Assembly: GCF_014645815.1 (NCBI RefSeq)
Contig: NZ_BMML01000014.1
Location: forward strand, 204,660 to 268,659
DNA: 64,000 bases
Reading direction: 5' to 3'
Source of the DNA: Streptomyces fuscichromogenes
GTDB taxonomy: Bacteria > Actinomycetota > Actinomycetes > Streptomycetales > Streptomycetaceae
Positions within the stretch are counted from its first letter, which is position 1. Every line of letters starts with the position of its first letter. The notes below the pieces were generated by a model. It did no database searches. It was not told where the DNA came from and saw only the letters and a program-made list of their open reading frames with translations. Below are positions 53,877 through 62,343 of the stretch, piece after piece. The position numbers were made by a program, and so were the translations under genes.

Positions 53877-54637
53877 CGGCGCGGCGGTGGCCGGCTGTCG
53901 GCCGGGGCGCGGGGGCGCTGGTGGCGGTGCTGCTCGTCGCCGGGTGCGGGGCCGGAGCGGGGGCGTCGGACACCGCGGACCGGACACCGGGGGATCCGGC
54001 CCCGGTGACGTCGTCGCCGTCGTCGCAGGCGGCTCCCTCGGCTCCTGCGGCTCCCGCGACGTCCGCCGCCGTGCCGGCCTCCCTCGCGCCGCCCGTACGC
54101 CGTACCGCACGGCCCGGCAGGGCAAGCCCGTCCGTGAGCGCGGACGGCGGCCGGGTGCCCGGGCCGGACCTGTCCCGCCGGGTGCCGGTCACGTCGTCCC
54201 GCCGTCCGAGCACTTCCGCCACCGCCGTGTCCCCCGCACCGAGGGCCGCCGCGGGTGCGGTCCAGCGGTCGGCCGGCACCACCATCCGGATCGGTGGCTG
54301 GTCCGCGGGCGTCATCCGCGGCGGGCAGGACGAGGTGGACGCCTGTCAGGACGCCGTGCAGTGGGCGGGACCCGACATCGGCACCGAGGACGGCTACGCG
54401 ATGCGGACCGTCGTGATCGTCGGCCACGACTACTGCGGCTTCGACCTGTTCGCCACCCTTCGTGTCGGCACCCGGGTCACCGTCGGCACCCCGCGCGGCA
54501 CCTGGTCGTACACCGTGTACGCCCACTACGTCACACCGGGCCGCGGCGCGCCGGCCGCCGGGCTCTACTGGGGCGACCTCACCCTGCAGTCGTGCGTGGG
54601 GCCGGACACGGGGTTCAGCTACCTCGTGCGGGACTGA
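53873..54637 (+). CDS. lipoprotein with sortase-like catalytic domain
   Basis: A 254-residue protein starting at GTG inside the PstB stop. The signal peptide ends in lipobox LLVAGC (Cys25). A low-complexity Ser/Ala/Pro/Arg linker reaches to residue 135. The last 115 residues look like a sortase barrel: IGGWSAGVIRGGQ, His185 in VVIVGHDYCGF, strands TRVTVGTPRGTWSYTVYAHY, Cys241 in LTLQSC and Arg253 in YLVRD. H-C-R order and spacing (56 and 12) fit sortases, though TLQSC differs from TLTTC. Sortases are normally anchored by a helix, not a lipid. Function is inferred. Confidence 0.68.
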   Translation: MTARRWPAVGRGAGALVAVLLVAGCGAGAGASDTADRTPGDPAPVTSSPSSQAAPSAPAAPATSAAVPASLAPPVRRTARPGRASPSVSADGGRVPGPDLSRRVPVTSSRRPSTSATAVSPAPRAAAGAVQRSAGTTIRIGGWSAGVIRGGQDEVDACQDAVQWAGPDIGTEDGYAMRTVVIVGHDYCGFDLFATLRVGTRVTVGTPRGTWSYTVYAHYVTPGRGAPAAGLYWGDLTLQSCVGPDTGFSYLVRD

Positions 54638-54641
54638 CCGC

Positions 54642-55829
54642 TCACGGCGCGCTCGGCCACACCAGCAGCATGTACGCCCCGAAGTACGCCGAGCCCGCGA
54701 TCGCCGCCGTCAGGGCGAGGACGCGGACGCGTGCCGAGGCTCGGGCGAGGTACCCGGCGACCGGCAGCAGCAGCGGGAAGCCGGGCAGGAGGAACCGGGC
54801 CCGGGGGAAGTAGACGCCGCCGCTGGCCGTCACGATCAGGAGCAGGACCGCGCTGAACACCAGGAGCGGAAGCGGTTGGCGGTCCGCCGCGGAGAGCCCG
54901 AACAGGACGACGGAGACCAGCATCGTCAGGCTCACCACCACCAGGAACAGCTCCGGCCGCGAGACCTGTCCGAACAGGTGCCGTAGCCAGCGCAGGGTCT
55001 CCGCGCCGCCGTCCAGTTCGTTGTGCCACATCCGCTGCACGGCGAAGTAGCCGTCCCAGCGGCCCAGTCTGACGCCCACCCAGCCGACGTACGCGCACCA
55101 GCCGAGGGGGGCCACCAGAGCCGCCGTCAGGACGCGGGGCGAGCGGCGGATGCGCAGGGCGAGCAGCGCGGTGACCGTCACGGCGGCGGCCAGGGCGATG
55201 CCTGTCGGGCGGGTCAGCCCGGCCAGTACCGAGCCGGCCGCAGCGGACAGCCAGCGCTCGGTCAGCACCGCGTACAGCGTCCACGCGGCGAACGCCGTGA
55301 ACAGGGATTCGGTGTAGCCCATCCATTGGACGAGTCCGACCGGGTACGCCGCCCACAGCACGGTGAGCAGGACGCCGACCCGGCGGCCGGCCAGCCGGTC
55401 GCCCACCGCGAACACGCCCCAGGCCGCGACCAGCGACGCCAGCCAGGCGAGCGCCAGGCCGGTGCTGGCCCGGGTGCCCGGGGTCAGCACCGCGACCGCT
55501 TTGACCAGGAGCGGATACAGCGGGAAGAACGCCAGGTTGTTGTGGTCGTAGGCGATGCCGAGGGTGTGGGTGTAGCCGTGGTCGGCGATGCCCAGGTACC
55601 AGCGGGAGTCCCACTGCGTCGCCAGCATCGGCCACACCCCGTGGTGCCGCCGGTGCGCCCACACCGCGAGGAACACCAGCCCGGTGAGCCGTACGGCGAG
55701 GTACGCGGCGAGCGCGGGAGCCGCCCGGCGCAGGGCGTGCCGGGGGGCGGCGGTCGCGGTGGGGTGGTGGGGTCGTCGGGTGCCCGGGATGTGCCCGCGG
55801 GGAGCGGTGTCGGGGGCGGTCGAGGACAC
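54642..55829 (-). CDS. PIG-V-like mannosyltransferase, polytopic membrane protein
   Basis: A 395-residue membrane glycosyltransferase with about nine hydrophobic segments. TQWDSRWYLGIADHGY in the first external loop is the D-x-x-x-Y motif of PIG-V-type (GPI mannosyltransferase 2-like) enzymes, followed by LAFFPLYPLLVKAV and a WMGYTESLF segment. It probably transfers a mannosyl residue from a polyprenyl donor at the outer membrane face. It is convergent with the sortase-like lipoprotein, with only 4 bp between stops. The acceptor is unknown. Confidence 0.85.
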   Translation of the reverse strand: MSSTAPDTAPRGHIPGTRRPHHPTATAAPRHALRRAAPALAAYLAVRLTGLVFLAVWAHRRHHGVWPMLATQWDSRWYLGIADHGYTHTLGIAYDHNNLAFFPLYPLLVKAVAVLTPGTRASTGLALAWLASLVAAWGVFAVGDRLAGRRVGVLLTVLWAAYPVGLVQWMGYTESLFTAFAAWTLYAVLTERWLSAAAGSVLAGLTRPTGIALAAAVTVTALLALRIRRSPRVLTAALVAPLGWCAYVGWVGVRLGRWDGYFAVQRMWHNELDGGAETLRWLRHLFGQVSRPELFLVVVSLTMLVSVVLFGLSAADRQPLPLLVFSAVLLLIVTASGGVYFPRARFLLPGFPLLLPVAGYLARASARVRVLALTAAIAGSAYFGAYMLLVWPSAP

Positions 55830-56129
55830 GGCGGCGGCTCCAGTACGACGGCTGTTTCGGCGGGTGTTACCCGTTCACCGTTGCCCGGCCGCCGGGGTGG
55901 CGCATGGAGCCCGCGTCAACTGCGGTCGGTAAATCACCCGATGGGGTGCCACGGACCCGTACATGGGTCAACGAAAAGGTTTGGTCCAGTCGGTATTCGC
56001 CGGCCGCTGCCGGTCTCCGGCGGCCTCCGGCGGCCTCGGGGGCGGAGGTGGACCGGTTCGCGGTCGCGTGCAGGGTGGGCTGGCCGTGGGTGGGGGTGCC
56101 CCGGGGAACGGGGGCACCCCTCGGCGCGG
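55830..56129. other. 300-bp gene-free region
   Basis: Between the mannosyltransferase start and the mutase stop. A short frame at 55904-56164 has no family features and overlaps the mutase end, so it is not called. Only the promoter of the mannosyltransferase is expected here; no hairpin or operator was recognised. Confidence 0.5.
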
Positions 56130-57761
56130 TCAGATGCCGGCCGCCGCCGACAGGTCCCGCTTGATCGCGGTGAGCAGGGTGGTCGCGGTGGTGCGGGCCG
56201 TGGGCAGGCCGGTGTGGTCGGTCACCGGGACCACCACTTCCAGGTAGCACTTCAGTTTGGGCTCGGTGCCGCTGGGGCGGACGATGACGCGGGCGCCGGT
56301 GAGGGTGTAGCGGAGGCCGTCGGTGGGGGGCAGCCGGTCCGTGCCCCGGGTGAGGTCCTCGGCCCTGGTGACGGGGAGGCCGGCGAGTTCGGTCGGGGGG
56401 TGCTCGCGGAGGCGCCGCATCGCGTCGGCGATGACGGAGAGATCCTCGACGCGGACCGAGAGCTGGTCGGTGGCGTGCAGGCCGTGCTCCACGGCGAGGT
56501 CGTCGAGGAGGTCGAGGAGGGTGCGGCCCTCCTCCTTGAGGACCGAGGCCAGTTCGGTGATCAGAAGGGCCGCGGTGATGCCGTCCTTGTCGCGGACGCC
56601 GTCGGGGTCGACGCAGTAGCCGAGGGCCTCCTCGTAGCCGTAGCGCAGGCCGTCGACGCGGGCGATCCACTTGAAGCCGGTGAGGGTCTCCTCGTAGGGG
56701 AGGTTCGCCTTCTCGGCGATACGGCCGAGGAGGGAGGAGGAGACGATCGACTCGGCGAAGACGCCCCGCGCGCCGCGGCGGACCAGGTGGGCGGCGAGGA
56801 GGGAGCCGACCTCGTCGCCGCGGAGCATGCGCCAGGCGCCGTTGTCCTTGACGGCCGCCGCACAGCGGTCGGCGTCCGGGTCGTTGGCGATGATCAGGTC
56901 GGGGTCCGTCTCGCGGGCCTTCGCGAAGGCGAGGTCCATCGCGCCGGGCTCTTCCGGGTTGGGGAAGGCGACGGTCGGGAAGTCGGGGTCGGGGTCGGCC
57001 TGTTCGGTGACGAGGACGGGGGCGGGGAAGCCGGCGCGGGCGAAGGCGGCGAGGAGGGTGTCCTTGCCGACGCCGTGCATGGCCGTGTAGACCGTGCGGG
57101 CGGTGCGCGGGGAGGCGGGGGAGAGGACGGCGTCCGTACGGGCCAGGTAGGCGTCCAGGACGGTGTCGTCGAGGGTTTCCCAGCCGGTGTCGGGGCGGGG
57201 GACGTCGTGCAGGGTGGTGACTGCCTGGATCTCGGCGGCGATCTCCGCGTCGGCGGGCGGGACGATCTGGGAGCCGTCGCCGAGGTAGACCTTGTAGCCG
57301 TTGTCGCGGGGCGGGTTGTGGCTGGCGGTGACCTCCACGCCGGCGACCGCGCCCAGGTGCCGTATGGCGAAGGCCAGGACGGGGGTGGGGAGGGGGCGGG
57401 GGAGTACGACGGCGCGGAGGCCGGCGCCGGTCATCACGGCGGCGGTGTCGCGGGCGAAGTCGGCGGACTTGTGGCGGGCGTCGTAGCCGACGACGACGGT
57501 GCCGGTGGCGTGGCCGTGGTTCTTCAGGTACGCGGCGAGGCCGGCGGCGGCGCGGATGACGACGGAGCGGTTCATGCGCATCGGGCCGGCGCCGAGTTCG
57601 CCGCGCAGGCCGGCGGTGCCGAACTGGAGGGTGCCGCTGAAGCGGGCCGACAGTTCGGGGAGGTCGCCGGCGTCGATCAGCTTGGCCAGCTCGTCGCGGG
57701 TGTCCGGGTCCGGGTCCTCGGCGAGCCAGGTCCTGGCCCGGGCGATGAGATCGTCGTGCAC
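56130..57761 (-). CDS. phospho-sugar mutase (PGM2/phosphopentomutase-like)
   Basis: A 543-residue alpha-D-phosphohexomutase-family enzyme of the long PGM2 type. The phosphoserine loop is VEVTASHNPPRDNGYKVY, the metal loop NDPDADRCAAAV, sugar-binding loop GYEEALGYCVDP and the phosphate-binding loop in RPSGTEPKLKCY. PGM2-type enzymes include phosphopentomutases, and the nucleoside context (deoA, deoC, PNP) favours (deoxy)ribose-1-phosphate to 5-phosphate conversion; phosphomannomutase activity cannot be excluded. GTG 57761 is chosen. No regulon palindrome lies upstream. Confidence 0.88.
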   Translation of the reverse strand: MHDDLIARARTWLAEDPDPDTRDELAKLIDAGDLPELSARFSGTLQFGTAGLRGELGAGPMRMNRSVVIRAAAGLAAYLKNHGHATGTVVVGYDARHKSADFARDTAAVMTGAGLRAVVLPRPLPTPVLAFAIRHLGAVAGVEVTASHNPPRDNGYKVYLGDGSQIVPPADAEIAAEIQAVTTLHDVPRPDTGWETLDDTVLDAYLARTDAVLSPASPRTARTVYTAMHGVGKDTLLAAFARAGFPAPVLVTEQADPDPDFPTVAFPNPEEPGAMDLAFAKARETDPDLIIANDPDADRCAAAVKDNGAWRMLRGDEVGSLLAAHLVRRGARGVFAESIVSSSLLGRIAEKANLPYEETLTGFKWIARVDGLRYGYEEALGYCVDPDGVRDKDGITAALLITELASVLKEEGRTLLDLLDDLAVEHGLHATDQLSVRVEDLSVIADAMRRLREHPPTELAGLPVTRAEDLTRGTDRLPPTDGLRYTLTGARVIVRPSGTEPKLKCYLEVVVPVTDHTGLPTARTTATTLLTAIKRDLSAAAGI

Positions 57762-57960
57762 GGTCGTCGTCCAACCTCTCGTGGTGTGCCTGCGGCGCAT
57801 GCGCGGCTTCGGTGGGGGTGCGCGTGGCGCCTACGGTTCGGGGTGGGTCGGTGCCGGGGCGGGGAGTCTCCGTCCTCGGACCGGCGGCGCTGTCTCTCGT
57901 ACGGTCCAGGCCGACGAACGCCGGCCACTGCGGGCGGAAACTCCCCGCCCCGTCCCCTTG

Positions 57961-57990
57961 CGATCACTCGCGATCACTCGCGATCACTCG
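57961..57990. repeat. 10-bp tandem repeat, three copies
   Basis: Three perfect copies of CGATCACTCG followed by a partial CGAC. No known function. Confidence 0.85.
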
Positions 57991-58147
57991 CGACGGACGG
58001 CGGCTTCGGCGGCCGTCCCGATCCTGGCACGGGTGACTGCGGTGCTTCGTCCCGTCCAGGCTGTGGCGCGGGTGGCGGAGCGTCGTTCCGTGGCGGGCGT
58101 GGCGCGGGTGGTTGCAGCACTCCGTCGCGGTTCCGGCTTGGGTGACT

Positions 58148-58190
58148 GCAGCGCCCCGTGAGGGGCGCGGGGAACTGCGCGACCAGCCGC
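58148..58190 (+). repeat. dispersed Streptomyces repeat, copy 7
   Basis: GCAGCGCCCCGTGAGGGGCG hairpin followed by CGGGGAACTGCGCGACCAG, lying 50 bp beyond the stop codon of the purine nucleoside phosphorylase gene. Confidence 0.76.
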
Positions 58191-58241
58191 GGCGGACCCG
58201 CGGACGCACTCGGACCGCGCGCGGCAACCCGGATGGCGGCC

Positions 58242-59072
58242 TCAGAGCCTGCCCAGTACCTGCGCCAGCAGTTCGCCCATGCGTGCCGCAGAGTCGCGGC
58301 CCGCCTGGAGGACCTCCTCGTGGTTGAGGGGCTCGCCGGTCATGCCCGCGGCGAGGTTCGTCACCAGGGAGATGCCCAGGACCTCGGCCCCCGCCTCGCG
58401 CGCAGCGATCGCTTCGAGGACCGTCGACATGCCCACCAGGTCCGCGCCGATGACGCGGGCCATGCGGATCTCGGCCGGGGTCTCGTAGTGCGGGCCGGGG
58501 AACTGCGCGTAGACGCCCTCTTCGAGGCTGGGGTCGATCTCCTTGCACAGGGCGCGCAGGCGGGGCGAGTAGAGGTCGGTGAGGTCGACGAAGTTGGCGC
58601 CGATGATGGGGGAGGTCGCCGTCAGGTTGATGTGGTCGCTGATGAGGACCGGCTGGCCGGGGCGCATGCCCTCGCGCAGGCCGCCGCAGCCGTTAGTGAG
58701 GATGATCGTCTTGCAGCCGGCGGCCACGGCGGTGCGCACGCCGTGGGCCACGGAGGCGACGCCCCGGCCCTCGTAGTAGTGCGTACGGCCCAGGAAGACC
58801 AGCGCGCGCTTGTCACCGGAGGAGTACGAGCGGATCGTGCCGCCGTGTCCCTCCACGGCCGGCGGCGGGAAGCCGGGCAGCTCGGTGACCTGGAACTCGG
58901 CGTCGGGCGCGCCCAGGGCGTCGACGGCCGGAGCCCAGCCGGAGCCCATCACGAGGGCGACGTCGTGGGTCTCGGCGCCCGTGAGCTCGCGCAGGCGGGC
59001 GGCGGCCGCGTCGGCGGCGGCGTGGGGGTCGCCCTGGATGTCGTCCGGAAGGAGAGATGCGTTCACGCGCAT
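58242..59072 (-). CDS. purine nucleoside phosphorylase
   Basis: A 276-residue trimeric-class phosphorylase that cleaves inosine/guanosine and deoxy forms to base and (deoxy)ribose-1-phosphate. The phosphate site is VMGSGW with RTHYYEG; the base site includes NGCGGLREGM, FPGPHYETPAEIRMAR and LVGMSTVLEAIAA, then VTNLAAG. Start is ATG 59072 or GTG 59066, both without strong ribosome-binding sites. The operator at 59092 lies 19 bp upstream, so it belongs to the shared regulon and takes the product of adenosine deaminase. Confidence 0.94.
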   Translation of the reverse strand: MRVNASLLPDDIQGDPHAAADAAAARLRELTGAETHDVALVMGSGWAPAVDALGAPDAEFQVTELPGFPPPAVEGHGGTIRSYSSGDKRALVFLGRTHYYEGRGVASVAHGVRTAVAAGCKTIILTNGCGGLREGMRPGQPVLISDHINLTATSPIIGANFVDLTDLYSPRLRALCKEIDPSLEEGVYAQFPGPHYETPAEIRMARVIGADLVGMSTVLEAIAAREAGAEVLGISLVTNLAAGMTGEPLNHEEVLQAGRDSAARMGELLAQVLGRL

Positions 59073-59091
59073 GAGAGTAGCCGGTCTGGGC

Positions 59092-59103
59092 CTACGCGCG
59101 TAG
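59092..59103. promoter_or_regulatory. nucleoside-regulon operator, perfect palindrome
   Basis: CTACGCGCGTAG, 19 bp upstream of the purine nucleoside phosphorylase ATG. Same 12-mer and same distance as at deoC. Confidence 0.78.
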
Positions 59104-59209
59104 ATGACGGAGCTCATGGGATTGCGATCGTTGTCTTGTCGTTTCCGATGAAGGGGTGTGACGCGGGTTACTTTTGGGCGGGCTGTGGGTGGTCTGTGCG
59201 TCTTGGGGC

Positions 59210-59650
59210 TCAGCAGGGGCGCTTGCGGAGTTCCATCACGTAGTCGTGCGGGGCGCCCGCGGACTCGGCCGCGTCGGCGATCTCGCCCAGGTAGCGGGCG
59301 GACGGCAGACCGCCCTCGTAGCCGTCGAGGACGTAGAGCCAGGCGGTCTCCTCGCCCTCCAGGGTGTGCACGCGGACCTTGGCGCGGCGGTAGATGCCCA
59401 GCGCGACGCCCTCCCAGCGGTCCATGGACTCCTCGTCCATCGGGGCGAGGTCGTAGAGCCCGACGAAGACCTGGGACATCGGGTCCTCGACGATCGTCGC
59501 CAGGGAGCCCTCCCAGCCCATCTGCTCGCCGCCGAAGGTCAGCCGCCAGCCGTTCAGCCAGCCGGTGGCGCGCAGGGGCGAGTGCGGGGCGCGGCGGGAC
59601 ATCAGCCGCGCGTCGAGATTGCCGGCGTACGCGGCGTAGAGCGACGACAT
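59210..59650 (-). CDS. gamma-glutamylcyclotransferase-like protein
   Basis: A 146-residue protein of the GGCT fold. YAAYAGNLD near the N-terminus is the Y-G-S-N-L-like substrate loop, here with Ala before Gly, and MDRWEGVALGIYRR holds the conserved Glu. WLYVLDGYEGGLPS and RYLGEIADAAE complete the barrel. It may open gamma-glutamyl amines or peptides; conservation next to PNP in streptomycetes is from memory and unexplained. It is divergent from the quinone reductase. Confidence 0.82.
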   Translation of the reverse strand: MSSLYAAYAGNLDARLMSRRAPHSPLRATGWLNGWRLTFGGEQMGWEGSLATIVEDPMSQVFVGLYDLAPMDEESMDRWEGVALGIYRRAKVRVHTLEGEETAWLYVLDGYEGGLPSARYLGEIADAAESAGAPHDYVMELRKRPC

Positions 59651-59746
59651 GGAGAGAGGGTACGGCAGGCGTCACGGTGGTCACTCCCGTCCCGGGGAGC
59701 ACCGGGTGGCGCCCCCGGGCAGTAGCACCTTGAAGCGTGCGGGACA

Positions 59747-61195
59747 ATGGAGTACGTGACTCGGATCGTGATCATCGGTGGCGGACCCGGCGGCTATGAA
59801 GCGGCGCTGGTGGGCGCGCAGCTCGGCGCGGAGGTGACCGTCGTCGACTGCGACGGTCTGGGCGGAGCGTCGGTGCTGACCGACTGCGTGCCGTCGAAGA
59901 CCCTTATCGCTACGGCCGAGGTCATGACGACCTTCGATTCGTCGTACGAGGAACTGGGGATCATCGTCGCCGACGACACCCCGCCGCTGGAGCAGGCCGC
60001 GCGGGTGGTCGGCGTCGATCTGGGGAAGGTCAACCGGCGGGTGAAGCGGCTCGCGCTCGCCCAGTCGCACGACATCACCGCCTCGGTGACGCGTGCGGGT
60101 GCGCGGGTCATGCGGGGGCGGGGGCGGCTGGAGGGCATGCAGGCCCTGGACGGGTCGCGGAAGGTCGTGGTCAGCGCGGCGGACGGGAGTGAGGAGACTC
60201 TCGTCGCGGACGCGGTGCTCATCGCCACCGGTGGTCATCCGCGGGAGGTGCCCGACGCCCAGCCGGACGGCGAGCGCATCCTGAACTGGACCCAGGTGTA
60301 CGACCTGACCGAGCTGCCCGAGGAACTCATCGTGGTCGGGTCGGGTGTGACCGGTGCCGAGTTCGCGGGGGCGTACCAGGCGCTGGGCTCGAAGGTCACG
60401 CTGGTGTCGTCGCGGGACCGGGTGCTGCCCGGTGAGGACCCGGACGCGGCGGCTGTGCTGGAGGACGTCTTCCGGCGGCGTGGGATGAATGTCATGGCGC
60501 GGTCGCGGGCGGCCGCGGCCAAGCGGGTGGGGGACCGGGTCGAGGTCACGCTCGCGGACGGGCGGGTCATCAGCGGGTCGCACTGTCTGATGGCCGTGGG
60601 CGCCATTCCGAACAGCGCGGGGCTCGGGCTGGAGGAGGCGGGCGTCAAGGTGCGCGACTCCGGGCACATCTGGACCGACAAGGTGTCGCGGACGACGGCT
60701 CCGGGGGTGTACGCCGCCGGTGACGTGACGGGCGTGTTCGCGCTGGCGTCGGTGGCCGCCATGCAGGGGCGGATCGCGATGTACCACTTCCTGGGTGACG
60801 CGGTGGCCCCGCTGAACCTGAAGACGGTGTCCTCGAACGTCTTCACCGATCCGGAGATCGCCACCGTGGGGTACACGCAGGCGGACGTGGATGCCGGGAA
60901 GATCGACGCCCGGGTGGTGAAGCTGCCGCTGCTGCGGAACCCGCGCGCCAAGATGCAGGGCATCCGGGACGGCTTCGTGAAGATGTTCTGCCGGCCGGGG
61001 ACGGGGATCGTGGTGGGCGGTGTGGTGGTCTCGCCGCGGGCCTCGGAGCTGATCCATCCGATCTCGATCGCCGTCGACAACAATCTGACGGTCGAACAGA
61101 TCGCGAACGCCTTCACGGTGTATCCCTCTCTTTCGGGGTCGATCGCGGAGGTGGCGCGGCAGTTGCACACCCGGAAGACCGGCAGCGAACTCTGA
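59747..61195 (+). CDS. flavoprotein NAD(P)H-quinone dehydrogenase (LpdA-like)
   Basis: A 482-residue FAD-dependent pyridine nucleotide-disulfide reductase-family enzyme. The FAD motif is VIIGGGPGGYEAAL, the NAD motif VVGSGVTGAEFAGAY, with a GVYAAGDVTG strand. The usual redox pair GGTCxxxGCxPSK reads GGASVLTDCVPSK, so the first Cys is lost and no disulfide can form. This matches mycobacterial LpdA, a quinone reductase, rather than lipoamide dehydrogenase. ATG 59747 or GTG 59756 may start it. Confidence 0.88.
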   Translation: MEYVTRIVIIGGGPGGYEAALVGAQLGAEVTVVDCDGLGGASVLTDCVPSKTLIATAEVMTTFDSSYEELGIIVADDTPPLEQAARVVGVDLGKVNRRVKRLALAQSHDITASVTRAGARVMRGRGRLEGMQALDGSRKVVVSAADGSEETLVADAVLIATGGHPREVPDAQPDGERILNWTQVYDLTELPEELIVVGSGVTGAEFAGAYQALGSKVTLVSSRDRVLPGEDPDAAAVLEDVFRRRGMNVMARSRAAAAKRVGDRVEVTLADGRVISGSHCLMAVGAIPNSAGLGLEEAGVKVRDSGHIWTDKVSRTTAPGVYAAGDVTGVFALASVAAMQGRIAMYHFLGDAVAPLNLKTVSSNVFTDPEIATVGYTQADVDAGKIDARVVKLPLLRNPRAKMQGIRDGFVKMFCRPGTGIVVGGVVVSPRASELIHPISIAVDNNLTVEQIANAFTVYPSLSGSIAEVARQLHTRKTGSEL

Positions 61196-61361
61196 CGGCC
61201 GGAACCGACTCCCCGCTGGTCACGGGGAGTTGTCGGACATGCGAGCGGCATAGTCGGGCGGGATGGGCCCTATACCACTCCTGACCCTGCTGTGCGAACA
61301 ACTTCTGCTATTCGGCGCAAACTGCTGAAAGCAGACGGTCGTTGGGGTTACTGTCAGTTTC

Positions 61362-62330
61362 GTGTTCGCTGCAGAACGTCGCCAATTGATCCTCGAAATG
61401 GTGCGAGCGAACGGGGCCGTGTCGCTCCGTGAGCTCGCCCGCGTCGTCCAGACCTCCGAAGTGACCGTACGGCGGGACGTGCGCGCGCTGGAGGCAGAAG
61501 GACTCCTCGACCGCCGGCATGGCGGTGCGGTACTGCCGGGCGGGTTCACGCGGGAGTCCGGCTTTCCGCAGAAGTCTCATCTCGCGACCGCCGAGAAGAC
61601 GGCCATCGCCGATCTCGCCGCGGGCCTCGTCGAAGAGGGCGAGGCCATCGTGGTCGGTGCGGGTACCACCACCCAGGAGCTCGCCCGCCGGCTGGCCAGA
61701 GTGCCCGGCCTCACCGTCGTCACCAACTCACTGCTGGTGGCGCAGGCCTTGGCCCATGCCAACCGGGTCGAGGTCGTGATGACCGGCGGGACCCTGCGGG
61801 GCTCCAACTACGCGCTCGTCGGCTCCGGTGCGGAGCAGTCCCTCCAGGGGCTGCGCGTGTCGAAGGCCTTCCTGTCCGGGAGCGGCCTGACGGCCGAGCG
61901 GGGGCTGTCCACGTCCAACATGCTGTCGGCGTCCGTCGACCGGGCGCTGGTGCAGGCCGCCGCGGAGGTCGTGATCCTCGCCGACCACACCAAGCTCGGT
62001 ACGGACACCATGTTCCAGACCGTGCCGACCGATGTCATCACCCGGCTGGTCACGGACGAGCCGCCGGGCCACGACGACCGTGCCCTCACCGAGCTGCAGG
62101 CCCTTGCCGATCAGGGGGTGCAGATCGCCGTGGCCGGGGCGTCGGGAAGCCCGGGGGGTGACCAGGTCCCGGCGCGGCAACAGCATCACCAGCGTCGGGA
62201 CGTCGCCCTGCCGGGGCCGCGCCGGAGTCAGGGGCCGGGGGCGTCGGGACTGCGCTCGGCGTCGATGCTCCAGGGGGAGCCGCCGACGGGGGCCGAGCGG
62301 GGGCGGGTTGCTGACATGCGGCGGCGGTGA
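61362..62330 (+). CDS. DeoR family transcriptional regulator
   Basis: A 322-residue regulator. Residues 1-57 are the DeoR winged helix (ERRQLILEMVRANGAVSLRE, TSEVTVRRDVRALEAEGLL). The sugar-phosphate-binding domain follows (GAGTTTQELARRL, VVTNSLLVAQAL, LADHTKLG). DeoR proteins usually sense a phosphorylated sugar, so it is one candidate regulator of the CTACGCGCGTAG regulon. The last 65 residues are a Gly/Pro/Arg/Gln-rich tail unlike the 250-residue family norm. GTG start at 61362. No regulon palindrome lies before it. Confidence 0.88.
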   Translation: MFAAERRQLILEMVRANGAVSLRELARVVQTSEVTVRRDVRALEAEGLLDRRHGGAVLPGGFTRESGFPQKSHLATAEKTAIADLAAGLVEEGEAIVVGAGTTTQELARRLARVPGLTVVTNSLLVAQALAHANRVEVVMTGGTLRGSNYALVGSGAEQSLQGLRVSKAFLSGSGLTAERGLSTSNMLSASVDRALVQAAAEVVILADHTKLGTDTMFQTVPTDVITRLVTDEPPGHDDRALTELQALADQGVQIAVAGASGSPGGDQVPARQQHHQRRDVALPGPRRSQGPGASGLRSASMLQGEPPTGAERGRVADMRRR

Positions 62331-62343
62331 GGGGCTTCAGCGC

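Larger units (their letters stand above)
57762..58241. other. 480-bp intergenic region with repeats
   Basis: Promoter region of the mutase gene plus repeat-rich DNA: three 10-bp copies of CGATCACTCG at 57961-57990 and a dispersed repeat near 58148. Frames here are shadows without family similarity. Confidence 0.6.

Noticed and set aside
55904..56164. 86-codon plus-strand frame
   Set aside because: Runs into the 3' end of the mutase gene and has no family features.
57961..57990. Possible CRISPR-like array
   Set aside because: Only three 10-bp copies without spacers; a simple tandem repeat.
55023..58145. 1040-codon plus-strand frame
   Set aside because: Antisense to the mannosyltransferase and mutase genes, both of which show strong catalytic motifs.
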